Shown: piece after piece, positions 1 to 9,670 of the stretch
How positions within the stretch are numbered: position 1 is the stretch's first letter
Layout of the letters: each line of letters opens with the position of its first letter
Origin: Saprospiraceae bacterium
GTDB taxonomy: Bacteria; Bacteroidota; Bacteroidia; Chitinophagales; Saprospiraceae
Direction of reading: 5' to 3'
Length of the DNA stretch: 64,000 bases
Assembly: GCA_016714445.1 (NCBI GenBank)
Contig: JADJNF010000005.1
Coordinates: 62,001-126,000, forward strand
The notes under the pieces: model-generated
The model's input: the letters and a program-made list of their open reading frames with translations, nothing else
Database searches by the model: none
What the model was told of the DNA's origin: nothing
Made by a program: the position numbers and the translations under genes

Positions 1-152
1 TGTTTTTAGGGGCTTTATGGGTACGTAATAAAAGATTAAAACCCATTAACGAAGAATTGGATCAGCTAGATGAGGATGATATTAAAGAGTTTAACTCTAT
101 TTTTGCAGATTCTTATAACAGTGGGGATAGACACCCAGCATTTCATTATTAA
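1..152 (+). CDS. C-terminal end of an upstream gene, possibly large terminase
   Basis: An open frame enters from the left edge (codons begin at base 3) and ends with TAA at 150-152, giving the last 49 residues of a protein. The piece starts hydrophobic and ends in an acidic, aromatic tail finishing DRHPAFHY. The next gene starts 2 nt later, so the two are surely co-transcribed. In many tailed phages the gene just before the portal is the large terminase, so that is the best positional guess. No terminase motif is in view, so the function is inference only. Confidence 0.55.
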   Translation, partial: FLGALWVRNKRLKPINEELDQLDEDDIKEFNSIFADSYNSGDRHPAFHY

Positions 153-154
153 TC

Positions 155-2569
155 ATGCTTTTCAATAAATCTAATACAGAGAACCCTAATTACCCTTTTC
201 TATTATCCTATAAGGATAAGAAGGCTAATGACTTTGAGTTTGCTAAAGCTATGATGGATTATTATAATACATCTAGCCATGTCATCCCTAATAGGATGAA
301 CCGATTTACCGAAAACTTTAATCTTCATAGAGGAGCTTGGCCTGAGATAGAAAATATGGCTCCCACCACTACTATTAATATTTACAACGAAAATGTAAAT
401 CTAGGCGGAGGGAAGCTCTACCATTTTCCTATAATAAATACAGTATCTCAAACAATAGTGGGGGATATAATCGCTAATCCTATTATACCTATTATTAGGG
501 ATACTTCTACTAAAGCTAGAAATCATAGAGATAGAGTTAGGGCGGATAGAGTTAGGGAGTTTTTCCAGAATAAGTATATTAAACCACGACTAGAGCAATT
601 ACAGGCTCAGTTTCAAGGACAAGAAGCTAATTTACCTCCAGATTTCCAACAGCAGTTAGAACAGGAGGTAATGAAAAGCTTACCTGAAGAAATTGTAGAG
701 AACTTAGATGATTATAAAATGCCTGACGAGCTGCTTATAGAGATAATCTATAAGCATGTGCTAGAGGCTGAACAGGTTAAAGAGAAATTAGACTCTGGGG
801 CAGATTTTGCTGTAGTAGTAGCTGAGGAGTACAGTATGGTTTACATAGATCGTACAGGACCTAAGTTAAAACCACTGAATGCTAAATACGTAGATTGGGG
901 AGCTTCTCCAGATGTAGAAACTTGTGAGGATGGCGAATGGGCTAAATACACAGAATACTTAACTTTTCAAGATCTAATAGCTCGTTTCGGCACCGAGATA
1001 AAGCTATCAACTCTGAAGGAGATTTTAGATCTGTACAGCCCCATCCCAGGAACTGACACACATACTAGGACAGATGCCATAGATTTTCCTTTAGTGGATA
1101 CTTTGGCGGCTAACCCAGGATTCCAAGACCCTAGTTCCGAGCTTTATATAGATGTAAAGACTAGAGAAGGGCAGGAAAAGTTAAAAGGCTTATATAGGAC
1201 TCTAAGCGGGTTACACAACTCTAATTCAGGTATTAAAGTTACTTATATCACTTGGAGATGGACTCGTAATGGGAAAATAGTAGAGTCTGTGGAAGGTAAA
1301 GAACGTATTGTAGATGAACACTACGTTAAAAACCCAGCTAGAGGAGATAAGACTATAAGGAAAGTATTACTTCCACAAGTATGGCATGGATACATTATTA
1401 ATGATATGTACTATGTTGGCATAGAACCTGTGCCTTGGCAGTATGAAAACTTAATGAATCCTTTTAAACCTAAACTAACTATTCATGGGTTAAAGTATAA
1501 TACCTTTATGGGAAATACTTCTAACTCTTCTTTTGTTGATTTAGGTAAACCTTTCAATTTCCGAATAAACTTACTATTAAAGAAGTTACAGGAATATGAA
1601 AGTACTGATATAGGTAAGGTATTATTCTTGACTTCTGATATTAAGCCAGATAAACAAACTTGGGGGCAATGGTATAGTTCGTTATTTCAGTCTAGGGTAG
1701 CTTTACTTAACAAAAAATTCGAGGGATCCTCTGTACAAGAAAGATCTCCTATTATAATTCAGGATCTTAGTAGAACTAGTGAGATAGGCTCTACTATAGA
1801 GAAACTAAACTGGTTTGAGGGTAAGCTGATTAGAGCCATGCACTATAACCCATCCAAATTTGGGGATATTAGTCAGTATGCTACTAACGATAACACTCAG
1901 CTCAGTTTAATGGGGGTAGATAGGCAAATGCTTAGATTCCTTAACAAACGTAGGGCATATAAGAGATCTGTGCTTACATCTCTTCTAAATGCGTCCATAG
2001 CAGCTTTCCAAGATAATGAGTACATGAAGGAGCTGCTCTTTGATGATTACTTAAAAGTACACTACGAGCAGAATGTAGAGCCTTTTTCCATGAGTTCTTT
2101 GGCTTTGTTCTTGGTAGATGACTTTGAAGAGTCTAAAAAGTTAGAAGGAATGCGTAGTTTAGCTTTGTCTATTATACAGAATGGAGGTTCAGCTAGGGAT
2201 ATAGCTAGAGTATTTTCAGCTTCGTCCATGGCTGAGATAGAGTCTGTATTGGCTAAGTCGGATAAGAAAAAAGAAGAGGCTATCTCTGCTCAGAGACAAC
2301 ATGAGTCTGAACAGATGGCTAAACAACAGGAAATAGCACAATTACAAGTCAAACTTAAGCAAGAATTTGATGCTCTAGAAAATGAACGAGATCGTCAGGT
2401 TAAGCTTGAAATGGCTAAATATAACTCTATGTTAATGGCTAATGCTCAGGATATTGATCAAAACAATATGTCTGATACTTTGCAAAAAACATTGTTAGAG
2501 ATAAGCTCTAAAGAGAAAATGCATGAAAAAGAAATGGCTTTAGAGAGGCTAAAACTCTCTAAAGTTTAA
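155..2569 (+). CDS. Portal protein
   Basis: An 804-residue protein, in the size range of portals of large podovirus-type phages. Twelve copies would form the ring at the unique capsid vertex through which DNA is packaged and ejected. Support is positional and structural: it precedes an acidic scaffold-like protein and the major capsid gene. It is mixed alpha/beta with a central region (about residues 480-640) of long helices typical of portal stem and wing parts. It ends in a charged coiled coil (about residues 700-804, rich in E, K, Q) that could line the portal barrel. The ATG at 155 follows the preceding stop by 2 nt. No single diagnostic motif is visible, so the call leans on order, length and neighbours. 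Confidence 0.75.
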   Translation: MLFNKSNTENPNYPFLLSYKDKKANDFEFAKAMMDYYNTSSHVIPNRMNRFTENFNLHRGAWPEIENMAPTTTINIYNENVNLGGGKLYHFPIINTVSQTIVGDIIANPIIPIIRDTSTKARNHRDRVRADRVREFFQNKYIKPRLEQLQAQFQGQEANLPPDFQQQLEQEVMKSLPEEIVENLDDYKMPDELLIEIIYKHVLEAEQVKEKLDSGADFAVVVAEEYSMVYIDRTGPKLKPLNAKYVDWGASPDVETCEDGEWAKYTEYLTFQDLIARFGTEIKLSTLKEILDLYSPIPGTDTHTRTDAIDFPLVDTLAANPGFQDPSSELYIDVKTREGQEKLKGLYRTLSGLHNSNSGIKVTYITWRWTRNGKIVESVEGKERIVDEHYVKNPARGDKTIRKVLLPQVWHGYIINDMYYVGIEPVPWQYENLMNPFKPKLTIHGLKYNTFMGNTSNSSFVDLGKPFNFRINLLLKKLQEYESTDIGKVLFLTSDIKPDKQTWGQWYSSLFQSRVALLNKKFEGSSVQERSPIIIQDLSRTSEIGSTIEKLNWFEGKLIRAMHYNPSKFGDISQYATNDNTQLSLMGVDRQMLRFLNKRRAYKRSVLTSLLNASIAAFQDNEYMKELLFDDYLKVHYEQNVEPFSMSSLALFLVDDFEESKKLEGMRSLALSIIQNGGSARDIARVFSASSMAEIESVLAKSDKKKEEAISAQRQHESEQMAKQQEIAQLQVKLKQEFDALENERDRQVKLEMAKYNSMLMANAQDIDQNNMSDTLQKTLLEISSKEKMHEKEMALERLKLSKV

Positions 2570-2573
2570 TTTA

Positions 2574-2599
2574 GGCTATATTCAAAAAATTTTTTAGCC
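2574..2599 (+). other. Hairpin in the portal-scaffold gap
   Basis: GGCTA at 2574-2578 pairs with TAGCC at 2595-2599 around an A6T6 core. It lies just after the portal stop, with a T run inside the structure. It may be a weak terminator or RNA-processing hairpin between portal and scaffold. The outer stem is only 5 bp, so I rate it low. Confidence 0.3.
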
Positions 2600-2650
2600 G
2601 AAAAACTTGCATGTACCAAATTATTTTATCACTTTTGTAAATTATTTGAA

Positions 2651-3772
2651 ATGAAGAGGGAATTTTCTGATCCATTCTCAGCCCTAAATAAAGGGACTGC
2701 AGTGGCAGATTTAGATGAATTTGAAAGAGATTTTGGTGGGAACCCCATAGAAGAAGACCCATTAACAGATACTGTTGAAGACGGTGTAGAGGATGAAGTT
2801 CCTGTCGATCCGCCTGCAGAAGGCTCAGAAAGTAGCACAGAATCTCCTGAGTATGATATAGAAATAACAGGAAATCCTATTTATATTATAGCTAAGAAGT
2901 GGAAAGAGGAAGGTAAACTTCCTGAAGACTTCGAGGTGAATGCGGACATTACTGAGGAAGCTTTTGATGACGCTCTTTATACATATAAAGAGAAGGTAAT
3001 CAAAGATGACCTAAAAGCTAAAGTACTTGACGAACTTATGGAATCTGAAGGATTAACTCCAGATGCTATAAATTCCGCCAAGCTTTTTCATTTTGGGGTA
3101 GGGCAAGAAGAATTGCGCACCCTTAATGTATATCAATCCTTAGCGTCTTTAGATTTAGACGTAGATAGTGAGGATTACGAAAAGAATTTCAAAGATTTTG
3201 GTACTGCCTTTTATATTGATAAGGGTTTTACAGAAGATCAAGCGGCCAGATATGTTAGCCGAGACTATGAAGACTCTGAAGATGATTCTATTATAAATGA
3301 ATATAAGAATCATTTTAAAGCATCTGCAGTAGCTCTAAAACAAAGTATAGAAACTAAGGCGGAGAATAATAGACTTAGTGCTATTATAGATAAAGAAGCC
3401 AAGATAGCCTTTGTTAATAATGCCTTAGAAAAAGGCGAGATTGGAGGAGTTAAATACTCTAAATCTCAAATAGAAACAATAAAGAAAGCTTTGTTTCAAA
3501 AAACAGAAATGGTCAAAGACCCTAACGGCACTGTTAGAATGGTTACTTTGGAACAGAAAAAGATCCTTGAGAGCAAAAATGATCCTGAAAAACGATTAAA
3601 AGCTCGCATAGATTTTATTCTTGGTCCAGATGCCACCAAAACAGAAGACGCTGTTATTAAAGCTACCAAAAGTATTACTAGTAGCTTAAAGTCCATTATA
3701 AACGTAAAACCTAAAGCAAACAGACCTGACGAAGTTACTGCTCGCAAGTATGAATTCGAAAGAGAGCTGTAA
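2651..3772 (+). CDS. Probable capsid scaffold protein
   Basis: A 373-residue, strongly acidic and mostly helical protein encoded between portal and major capsid protein, the classical place for a scaffold. Residues 20-70 are very rich in D, E, P and S (disordered). The middle is helical, and the C-terminal third is basic and lysine-rich, ending EREL. An acidic body with a basic C-terminal helix that touches the capsid lattice is typical of scaffolds. No serine-protease motif is visible, so a fused protease is not supported. The function is inferred from composition and position. Confidence 0.6.
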   Translation: MKREFSDPFSALNKGTAVADLDEFERDFGGNPIEEDPLTDTVEDGVEDEVPVDPPAEGSESSTESPEYDIEITGNPIYIIAKKWKEEGKLPEDFEVNADITEEAFDDALYTYKEKVIKDDLKAKVLDELMESEGLTPDAINSAKLFHFGVGQEELRTLNVYQSLASLDLDVDSEDYEKNFKDFGTAFYIDKGFTEDQAARYVSRDYEDSEDDSIINEYKNHFKASAVALKQSIETKAENNRLSAIIDKEAKIAFVNNALEKGEIGGVKYSKSQIETIKKALFQKTEMVKDPNGTVRMVTLEQKKILESKNDPEKRLKARIDFILGPDATKTEDAVIKATKSITSSLKSIINVKPKANRPDEVTARKYEFEREL

Positions 3773-3816
3773 GCTGTAGATAATAATACCAATTTTAAAA
3801 AATAAAACATCCGACG

Positions 3817-5385
3817 ATGCGTCCTATTGAAACTAAGTTTAAAACATACTCACAAGACATAAATGCTCATGACTATTTTAACAAAATGGTCGATGAGCGT
3901 GCCTATTTTGAGGTCTACCCCAATGCGGTAGATTACGAAATGTTGGAACCAAATAGAAAGCAAATTGCGTCCTATGCAAAAGCAAACTTAATTGGGCCTG
4001 ATGGTACCTTGATGCGTTTGTTTGAAAAGAGTGCAAGAAAAGTATCTACTACGGCTCGCACCGTGTCTTGGAGACTTTACACACAAGAAGGTGATATCAG
4101 ATCTTCTTTCCTTCGTCACTACGAAGCTAATAATCCTCAGCCTGGAAAGGGTGGGGTTTCTTTTTATATAGGGCTAGATACCCCATGGTTCGGTCCTAAT
4201 GATGTTATTATCTTCCAAAATTTAAGAGAAATTCCTCTCTTGGTTCGTTCTGAACCAGAACCAGATGGACACGTTTGGAGGTATGAAGTTAAGCTTTTGG
4301 TTGATGACTATAAAGCATTCTTCCCTTTAAATTTACTAAAAAGTGGCGATAGACTTATTCAAATAGGCTCTCTTATCGGAGAAGCTACTGTAGAAAGAGG
4401 TAACGTACATTTTGGCGAAGGTGACTCTTACATTGAGTTTGAGGTTCCTATGACTCGTATGGGATGGCAAATGAAAGTCACTGACGAGGCTTGGTATGCT
4501 GCGACCCACTTCAGGCTTAGACCTATGGATAAGGAAGGAGCTGTCCAAGAGGGCACCCCAGGTATTCTATATAACACCCTCGATATGAAATTTGAGAGGG
4601 CGGTAAATAGGCAGATAGACATGTGGCTTACCTATGGTAGGAGTACTAGTCGATTTGCTGGCAAGTTCTTAGATGGACTTACTCAAAAAGAACTTACGTC
4701 TGGTCCAGGTTTGTATGAATTCATGGAGTCTTCTTATATCTACGACTACTCTGTAGACGGAGGTAGTATTGATATCTTTAGAGAATTTTTACCACCATTG
4801 TGGAATGACCATATCGACCCAGATATGCGTGAAGTTGAAATCTTCACAGGTACTGGAGGTTTGATGCTTTGGGACAGATGGTGCCGTGAAGCTGATATTC
4901 AAGGTATTGCCCATTCAGAAGAGTGGAATTACGAAAAAGAAACACCTAGATTTAAAGGTAGAACAGGAGTTGGTTTAGATGCTAAAGATTATATATCTTT
5001 CCACATCAAGCCTTTTGGTAAAGTAACTATTAAGTACTTGCCTTTCCTTGATTCTGAGTTAATTGAATCTAGAAAATATAAGAATTTACCAATTACTTCT
5101 TACGAGTTTATTATCTTTAACTTCGGTTATGGAGATCAAAGAGACTCTAATGTATACATACTTGAAAATAGTAATTTCAATCAGTATGGTTATACTGCAG
5201 GTACTTGGACACCAAAAGGACCTAGATTAAACAACCCAGGCGCTTCAGGTTTTGCCGCTAGTGCTAATCCTCATGAGAACGCGTACTACTACATTTATGA
5301 AAGCATGGTGGGGCTTGTTGTGAAAGATCCTGGATATTTAATTTGGTATAGACCTCATTTGCATAGTCAAGACGCCCGCCCATAG
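3817..5385 (+). CDS. Major capsid protein
   Basis: A 522-residue protein placed after portal and scaffold. It is rich in beta structure, with a long N-terminal arm (residues 1-60), many aromatic residues and few cysteines, as expected for an HK97-fold capsid subunit. Codon choice looks more uniform than in neighbours (mostly GCT, ACT, GGT), as often seen in highly expressed late genes. It ends with TAG at 5383-5385. In the same frame after the stop there are a further 24 sense codons before TAA, with no sign of conservation. I recognise it by position, length and composition rather than by a signature motif. Confidence 0.75.
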   Translation: MRPIETKFKTYSQDINAHDYFNKMVDERAYFEVYPNAVDYEMLEPNRKQIASYAKANLIGPDGTLMRLFEKSARKVSTTARTVSWRLYTQEGDIRSSFLRHYEANNPQPGKGGVSFYIGLDTPWFGPNDVIIFQNLREIPLLVRSEPEPDGHVWRYEVKLLVDDYKAFFPLNLLKSGDRLIQIGSLIGEATVERGNVHFGEGDSYIEFEVPMTRMGWQMKVTDEAWYAATHFRLRPMDKEGAVQEGTPGILYNTLDMKFERAVNRQIDMWLTYGRSTSRFAGKFLDGLTQKELTSGPGLYEFMESSYIYDYSVDGGSIDIFREFLPPLWNDHIDPDMREVEIFTGTGGLMLWDRWCREADIQGIAHSEEWNYEKETPRFKGRTGVGLDAKDYISFHIKPFGKVTIKYLPFLDSELIESRKYKNLPITSYEFIIFNFGYGDQRDSNVYILENSNFNQYGYTAGTWTPKGPRLNNPGASGFAASANPHENAYYYIYESMVGLVVKDPGYLIWYRPHLHSQDARP

Positions 5386-5432
5386 GGCTTCTTCACAGAT
5401 GTTAAAAAAGTGTTATATAACGAAATTAGCAA

Positions 5433-6143
5433 ATTATTAACTCAGGAATATATAAAATAACAAATGTTTGCAACGGCAAATATTACATAGGCTCCTCAAA
5501 AAGGCTTCGAAAAAGAAGAACACAGCACTTAAATCAGCTACTTCAGAATATCCACGGTAACCCTAAGCTTCAGTACAGCTACAATAAACATGGGCTAGAC
5601 TGTTTCAAGTTCGAAGTGATTGAATACTGTGATCCCAAAGATCGTTTTGAGCTAGAGCAGTTATATTTAGATATTTATAAACCAGAATTAAACATAACTA
5701 TGTTTTCAACTGGCGCTGAGCGTAAGAAAGCCAATAGGCCGCTAACAGATGATAATATTCGAGAAATATTTAGTATGTATGCCGATGGCGAAATTGCTAA
5801 CACTATAAAAGCTAAGTTTAGTATAAAAGGAGGAAGCTCCTTAGGTTTAATATTAGATAGGCATATTTATTGGGATGTGGATGTAGATGAGAGTATCTCT
5901 GAGGCTGTTAAAAACAGACGAGAAGGTAATAAACTACATGTATACGATAGGAAGCTATCGGCCGAGGATGCCCTAAATATTATTGAAGATTATACAAAAG
6001 GCATTAGAATAGTAGATCTAGCTAAGAAATATAAAGTAGGTAGAATGACAATAACAACTATCTTAGATAGAAAACTCTACAAAGAAGTAAAAGTACCTAA
6101 GCTCGCTGAACAGCTTTTACTTAAGCAAAGAATAAATAACTAA
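5433..6143 (+). CDS. GIY-YIG homing-type endonuclease without a canonical start codon
   Basis: The open frame runs from just after TAG at 5427-5429 to TAA at 6141-6143. Its first residues give the hallmark GIYKITN and, ten residues on, KYYIGSS. Basic catalytic-type residues (RLRKRR) follow, then a typical LEQLYLDIYKPELN segment holding the catalytic glutamate. The C-terminal half has two helix-turn-helix-like segments (LTDDNIREIFSMYADG and DYTKGIRIVDLAKKYKVG), as in freestanding phage homing endonucleases. No in-frame ATG, GTG or TTG precedes the GIY motif; the earliest near-cognate codons are ATT at 5433 and 5436. The first in-frame GTG, at 5616, would delete the nuclease core. It sits just after the capsid gene, a favoured site for such elements. 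Confidence 0.75.
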   Translation: MINSGIYKITNVCNGKYYIGSSKRLRKRRTQHLNQLLQNIHGNPKLQYSYNKHGLDCFKFEVIEYCDPKDRFELEQLYLDIYKPELNITMFSTGAERKKANRPLTDDNIREIFSMYADGEIANTIKAKFSIKGGSSLGLILDRHIYWDVDVDESISEAVKNRREGNKLHVYDRKLSAEDALNIIEDYTKGIRIVDLAKKYKVGRMTITTILDRKLYKEVKVPKLAEQLLLKQRINN

Positions 6144-6162
6144 AAAGGATAAAAAAGGGAAA

Positions 6163-7080
6163 ATGATTTATACTATTAGTTTTGCAGGAAAGAGCACGTT
6201 TATGCGTTCCGCAAAAAACCTCAAATTAAAGACATTTGATAATGAAGGTAACGTACTTTCTGAATCAGATTATAAGCAACCTTTCATACCAGGTGTAGGT
6301 CGAAGCTATATCCCTAAAACTAGGGAAGGCAAGGTCTTGATTGATATGAAGCAGGAGGACTTAAATAAGTTAGTGCAGAAGTTAGAATTGTATGATAAAT
6401 CTGGTAAAGTTATAGAGACTGCGCCTATTAACAATCCTAATGCACCTTTCTGGAAGCATGAAAAGATGCGGTTGTTTATTGAGAATGCAGGTATTAACTT
6501 AGATGACGACGATGATTTTGGCAGACTTTGGTTAGCTGTTTTTAAAGCAGATCCTACTTTTTCTGTAGGAGTACAACCTGAGAACCCTGCTATGGATGGT
6601 GTTGTTAAATTTAAGGTAGTACATACTGCGGACTCTCTTAAAGAAAAGGCTAGAGATATAGACGAAGTGTCTGACGCTACTGAGCTTCTTCACAAAATGG
6701 AGTTTGACAAACAGGTTAAGATACTTACCGCTATGGGAGTTATTACTAAGAATCCTGATCCAGTACAAGTAAAACGTAGACTTATGGAACGAATTACTGT
6801 GGATAAGGATAAAATAGGACCTGGAGGAGAGCGTTATATTGAACTTTTCATGAGGTTAGCTAGTGTGAAAACTAGTGAAATCAACATTAGAGGTCTTATT
6901 ATGAAGGCTCAAGAATCTGAAAGACGTCTAATAACTAAGTCCAAAGGTAAGTATTTCTACGGAGAGCTTCCATTAGGACGAAGCGTAGAGGAAGTTTATC
7001 AGTTCTTGACTAACGAAGATAACTCTGATATTTTATCGGACATAGCTTTGAAAGCAGGCGCAGATGATATTAACAAGTAG
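6163..7080 (+). CDS. Virion structural protein, head or neck candidate
   Basis: A 305-residue protein encoded between the capsid gene (after the endonuclease insertion) and a connector candidate. The N-terminal 110 residues look beta-rich (repeated short hydrophobic strands, conserved GVGRSYIPKTREGKV). The rest is helical and charged, with an acidic DDDDD run near residue 113. The position suggests a capsid-vertex, head-completion or neck component. I do not recognise the family. The last 17 bases overlap the next gene, which implies coupled translation. Confidence 0.45.
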   Translation: MIYTISFAGKSTFMRSAKNLKLKTFDNEGNVLSESDYKQPFIPGVGRSYIPKTREGKVLIDMKQEDLNKLVQKLELYDKSGKVIETAPINNPNAPFWKHEKMRLFIENAGINLDDDDDFGRLWLAVFKADPTFSVGVQPENPAMDGVVKFKVVHTADSLKEKARDIDEVSDATELLHKMEFDKQVKILTAMGVITKNPDPVQVKRRLMERITVDKDKIGPGGERYIELFMRLASVKTSEINIRGLIMKAQESERRLITKSKGKYFYGELPLGRSVEEVYQFLTNEDNSDILSDIALKAGADDINK

Positions 7081-7780
7081 GCTGTTATATGAATTTGATC
7101 TTAGGTACAATAGGTTACAAAGTTCTTTTGACTCTTCAATACGACTTGAGGACAAATTAGCTATACTTAACCAAGCACTGCGGATAGTTTTTGCAGACTT
7201 GGTATCTAAGGCAGAAATTAATAGCCACTACAGAGCTGCTTTAAAGCCCTTAGAGAAAAAAGAAGTTTCTTATAAAAAGCTTACAAGTTCTTCTAAATTC
7301 GATATTTTTGAGACTCCTAAAGACGAGTTTCGAATGCTCAGATTTCGAGCAATAGCAAATAAAGAAGGTTGCGGGACAAAAGAAATACCGATTCTGTTCT
7401 TTCAAACTGATGATTTAGACAGTAGTTTAATTAGCAGTTACTGGAAACCTAGTTTTGCTTGGGAAATAGCAATAGGTGATGAAGGTTCGGAAGGGTATTA
7501 TGTTTGGCATGATTCTGATTTTACAGTTGCTTCTGCTATCGGTGATTACTACGCTGTCCACCCTGAGTTACAATGCCCTTCTATGTCTGCAAATAAGTAT
7601 TACATAGATTGGAATGGTAAAAAACAAACAAGAGATGTTAATCTACTATTAGATAAAGATTTTGTGTTTGACATGATTGTGGATATAGGTATTCTTATCG
7701 CTAAGTCGATTAAAGGGGATACAAGAGACTACGAATTACAACTTAATAAAATATTAACTACAGAAAAAATTAATTCATAA
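7064..7780 (+). CDS. Probable head-tail connector (adaptor) protein
   Basis: A 238-residue protein starting inside the end of the previous gene (17-nt overlap) and sharing 1 nt (TAATG) with the following one. The N-terminal 65 residues form a helical stretch resembling the helical bundle of ring-shaped adaptors that dock under the portal. A beta-rich middle and a C-terminal helix follow. Tight coupling with neighbours argues for a stoichiometric structural role. Assignment as an adaptor is inference from shape and place. Confidence 0.45.
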   Translation: MILTSRLLYEFDLRYNRLQSSFDSSIRLEDKLAILNQALRIVFADLVSKAEINSHYRAALKPLEKKEVSYKKLTSSSKFDIFETPKDEFRMLRFRAIANKEGCGTKEIPILFFQTDDLDSSLISSYWKPSFAWEIAIGDEGSEGYYVWHDSDFTVASAIGDYYAVHPELQCPSMSANKYYIDWNGKKQTRDVNLLLDKDFVFDMIVDIGILIAKSIKGDTRDYELQLNKILTTEKINS

Positions 7781-9357
7781 TGGCTACATATAATAGACAA
7801 TCTATTCTAGCTTCCTTTGGCAATTTACCAGTAGCTCCTGCTGGCCGAACAATACATCCAGTTGACGCTGATTCACCTAACGTAAATGCTGGTGAGCTTT
7901 TTATTGAGTCAAAGGGTGTGACCATTGGTCTTGCAGATATCCCCACCGCATCAGATATTAAAATCGGTATTGGTGTAGGACCTGTTAATGGACCCGCTTC
8001 GGAAATTAGATACGTTGCTGGGGAAGATATTAACTTGTGCGACAGTAACATTAAGGCTAGGGTATCCCCTCCTGTATGCGGCTCACCTCAAGTAGTTGAT
8101 GTATTCTTCAACGGATGTATTAACTGTAAAGAAACTTATTCTTTTGCAGTAAATCTTGACGATTCTTACGTAAGATCTCATGAATTGTGCAATGGAACAA
8201 CTCCTTACATATTTACCCAAACGGCTGAATGTTGTGCTGATTGCGACGATTGCAATACTACTGCGAATTGCGCAGATTTAGTATGTAAATTTGTAGATCA
8301 AATTAACGGAAAGTCTCAGAAAGATCCTAGTAAAATCACTAGATTCTTGCATTCTGACATGACTAAGCAGTATCAACCTTTTGGTGCTACTCGTTTATTC
8401 TTGACTAAGAATGACCTTACGCCTAATACTACTAGAACGTTCTGTTTAGACCCTACTAGTACTCCTTGTGAAAATTGCGGAGATATTTTAGGTATTACTG
8501 GAATTTCTTTGGATGGAAATATTACTAACTTCCAAGGCACTACTTTAGCAAACAATACCGCTGTAAGTAAGCATAGCCATATTAAGAGCATTGTCTCTCA
8601 AATCAATAAGGCTTTAGAGCCTCTTGGCGGACACGCTTTTTATAAGCATGGTATTGGTAAATGTTGTTCTTATACAATAGAGCTTAACAGCTGTGTAGAT
8701 ACTATACTTTTGGTTACTGCTGCAGGAACTTTAGCTCCTTGTGATCAATCAAATCCTTTTACTACTTTCAATATTGACAGTGTTTGTCAAGGTTGTGGAG
8801 TAACTCCTGATACTGTTTCCCCTACTTGTGGACTTAGGATTTTTGTAGATCCTGTAGAAGTTCCTTGTGATTGTGCATATCCACCAAACTTGCCTGCTCC
8901 TAATTACTATGGTAGAACTGTAGATGTTCAGGCTGTAGGAGATGCTTGGGAATGCCAAAGCTTCTTCACTAACGAATCATCTGCTCAGATACTACCTGAA
9001 GGATTTGGTTACTTCTGGCAAGATTTGGCTCATTACGGCCAACACAGAGGTGGTAGCGGAAGAGACTTTAGATACAATAACAAACACCGTGGAGACATCG
9101 GACTTCCTGATGATTCTTCTAGAGCTAAGAATGCTGCTAAAGGTGTTTTATGTGAAGAGACTTATTGTGTATACAATTTGAATGTCACTACTACTAAGAA
9201 GAGATTTTTCAATAACGCATTGACTAACACTAACACTGATTTGGACTATGTGTTGATTCCTCAAGCAGATACAGTTACTAAACTATCTTGGGAACCAATA
9301 CTAGCAGCTTTACAACTTCGTGGAGTTTGTCAACCAGGTTCTGTTGTTTGTCCTTAA
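7780..9357 (+). CDS. Cysteine-rich virion protein, first of the series
   Basis: A 525-residue protein with about 35 cysteines, many as close pairs or CxxC (for example ECCADCDDCN near residue 150). The first 85 residues lack cysteine and look like a beta-rich docking domain (ASFGNLPVAPAGRTIHPVD). A helix containing IVSQINKALEPLGGHAF near residue 275 resembles segments of tail or fibre oligomerisation domains. The C-terminal 120 residues are aromatic and low in cysteine. It begins on the stop of the connector candidate (TAATG). Such cysteine density points to disulfides on the outside of the particle. The precise role (head decoration, tail fibre or collar) is unknown. Confidence 0.5.
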   Translation: MATYNRQSILASFGNLPVAPAGRTIHPVDADSPNVNAGELFIESKGVTIGLADIPTASDIKIGIGVGPVNGPASEIRYVAGEDINLCDSNIKARVSPPVCGSPQVVDVFFNGCINCKETYSFAVNLDDSYVRSHELCNGTTPYIFTQTAECCADCDDCNTTANCADLVCKFVDQINGKSQKDPSKITRFLHSDMTKQYQPFGATRLFLTKNDLTPNTTRTFCLDPTSTPCENCGDILGITGISLDGNITNFQGTTLANNTAVSKHSHIKSIVSQINKALEPLGGHAFYKHGIGKCCSYTIELNSCVDTILLVTAAGTLAPCDQSNPFTTFNIDSVCQGCGVTPDTVSPTCGLRIFVDPVEVPCDCAYPPNLPAPNYYGRTVDVQAVGDAWECQSFFTNESSAQILPEGFGYFWQDLAHYGQHRGGSGRDFRYNNKHRGDIGLPDDSSRAKNAAKGVLCEETYCVYNLNVTTTKKRFFNNALTNTNTDLDYVLIPQADTVTKLSWEPILAALQLRGVCQPGSVVCP

Positions 9358-9370
9358 TAATTAAGTGTTC

Positions 9371-9655
9371 ATGAAGAATAGACGAGTTAAATTAACGGAA
9401 GGCTTTGCCTACTATATAAACAACAAAGGAGAGCGTGTTGGGCTTAACTCGTTAGAGGAAGCCAACGCTCAAGATGCTAAGTGTTGTGGCTTAGATTGCT
9501 GCAACAACTGGTTAACAATGCCTGTCAAAGACACTGTTACTGGTCAAACTTTTCCTACTAGAACTGAACTAATACGTTCAGGTAATAATGTTATACTTCA
9601 AGTTACCGTAGATTACGGTGCTGGACCTGTTGTAAGAACCATTACTTTGACGTAA
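9371..9655 (+). CDS. Small cysteine-containing virion protein
   Basis: Using the ATG at 9371 (a GTG two codons earlier is less likely) this gives 94 residues. A motif KCCGLDCCNNW in the middle links it to the neighbouring cysteine-rich proteins. The C-terminus forms short beta strands ending VVRTITLT. It has the size of a small decoration or tail accessory subunit and is packed between larger members of the same series. No family is recognised. Confidence 0.5.
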   Translation: MKNRRVKLTEGFAYYINNKGERVGLNSLEEANAQDAKCCGLDCCNNWLTMPVKDTVTGQTFPTRTELIRSGNNVILQVTVDYGAGPVVRTITLT

Positions 9656-9670
9656 TAAAATCACCTATGA

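Noticed and set aside
2530..2565. AGAGAG ... CTCTCT hairpin at the end of the portal gene as terminator
   Set aside because: It lies inside coding sequence and is not followed by a T run.
2590..2645. Promoter before the scaffold gene (TTG ... TATCACTTTTG)
   Set aside because: The -7 element does not fit TAnnTTTG and the gap is a short intergenic space within an obvious operon.
5383..5460. TAG read-through extension of the capsid protein by 24 residues
   Set aside because: The extension has no protein-like pattern, TAG ends several other genes, and the next gene explains the following sequence in another frame.
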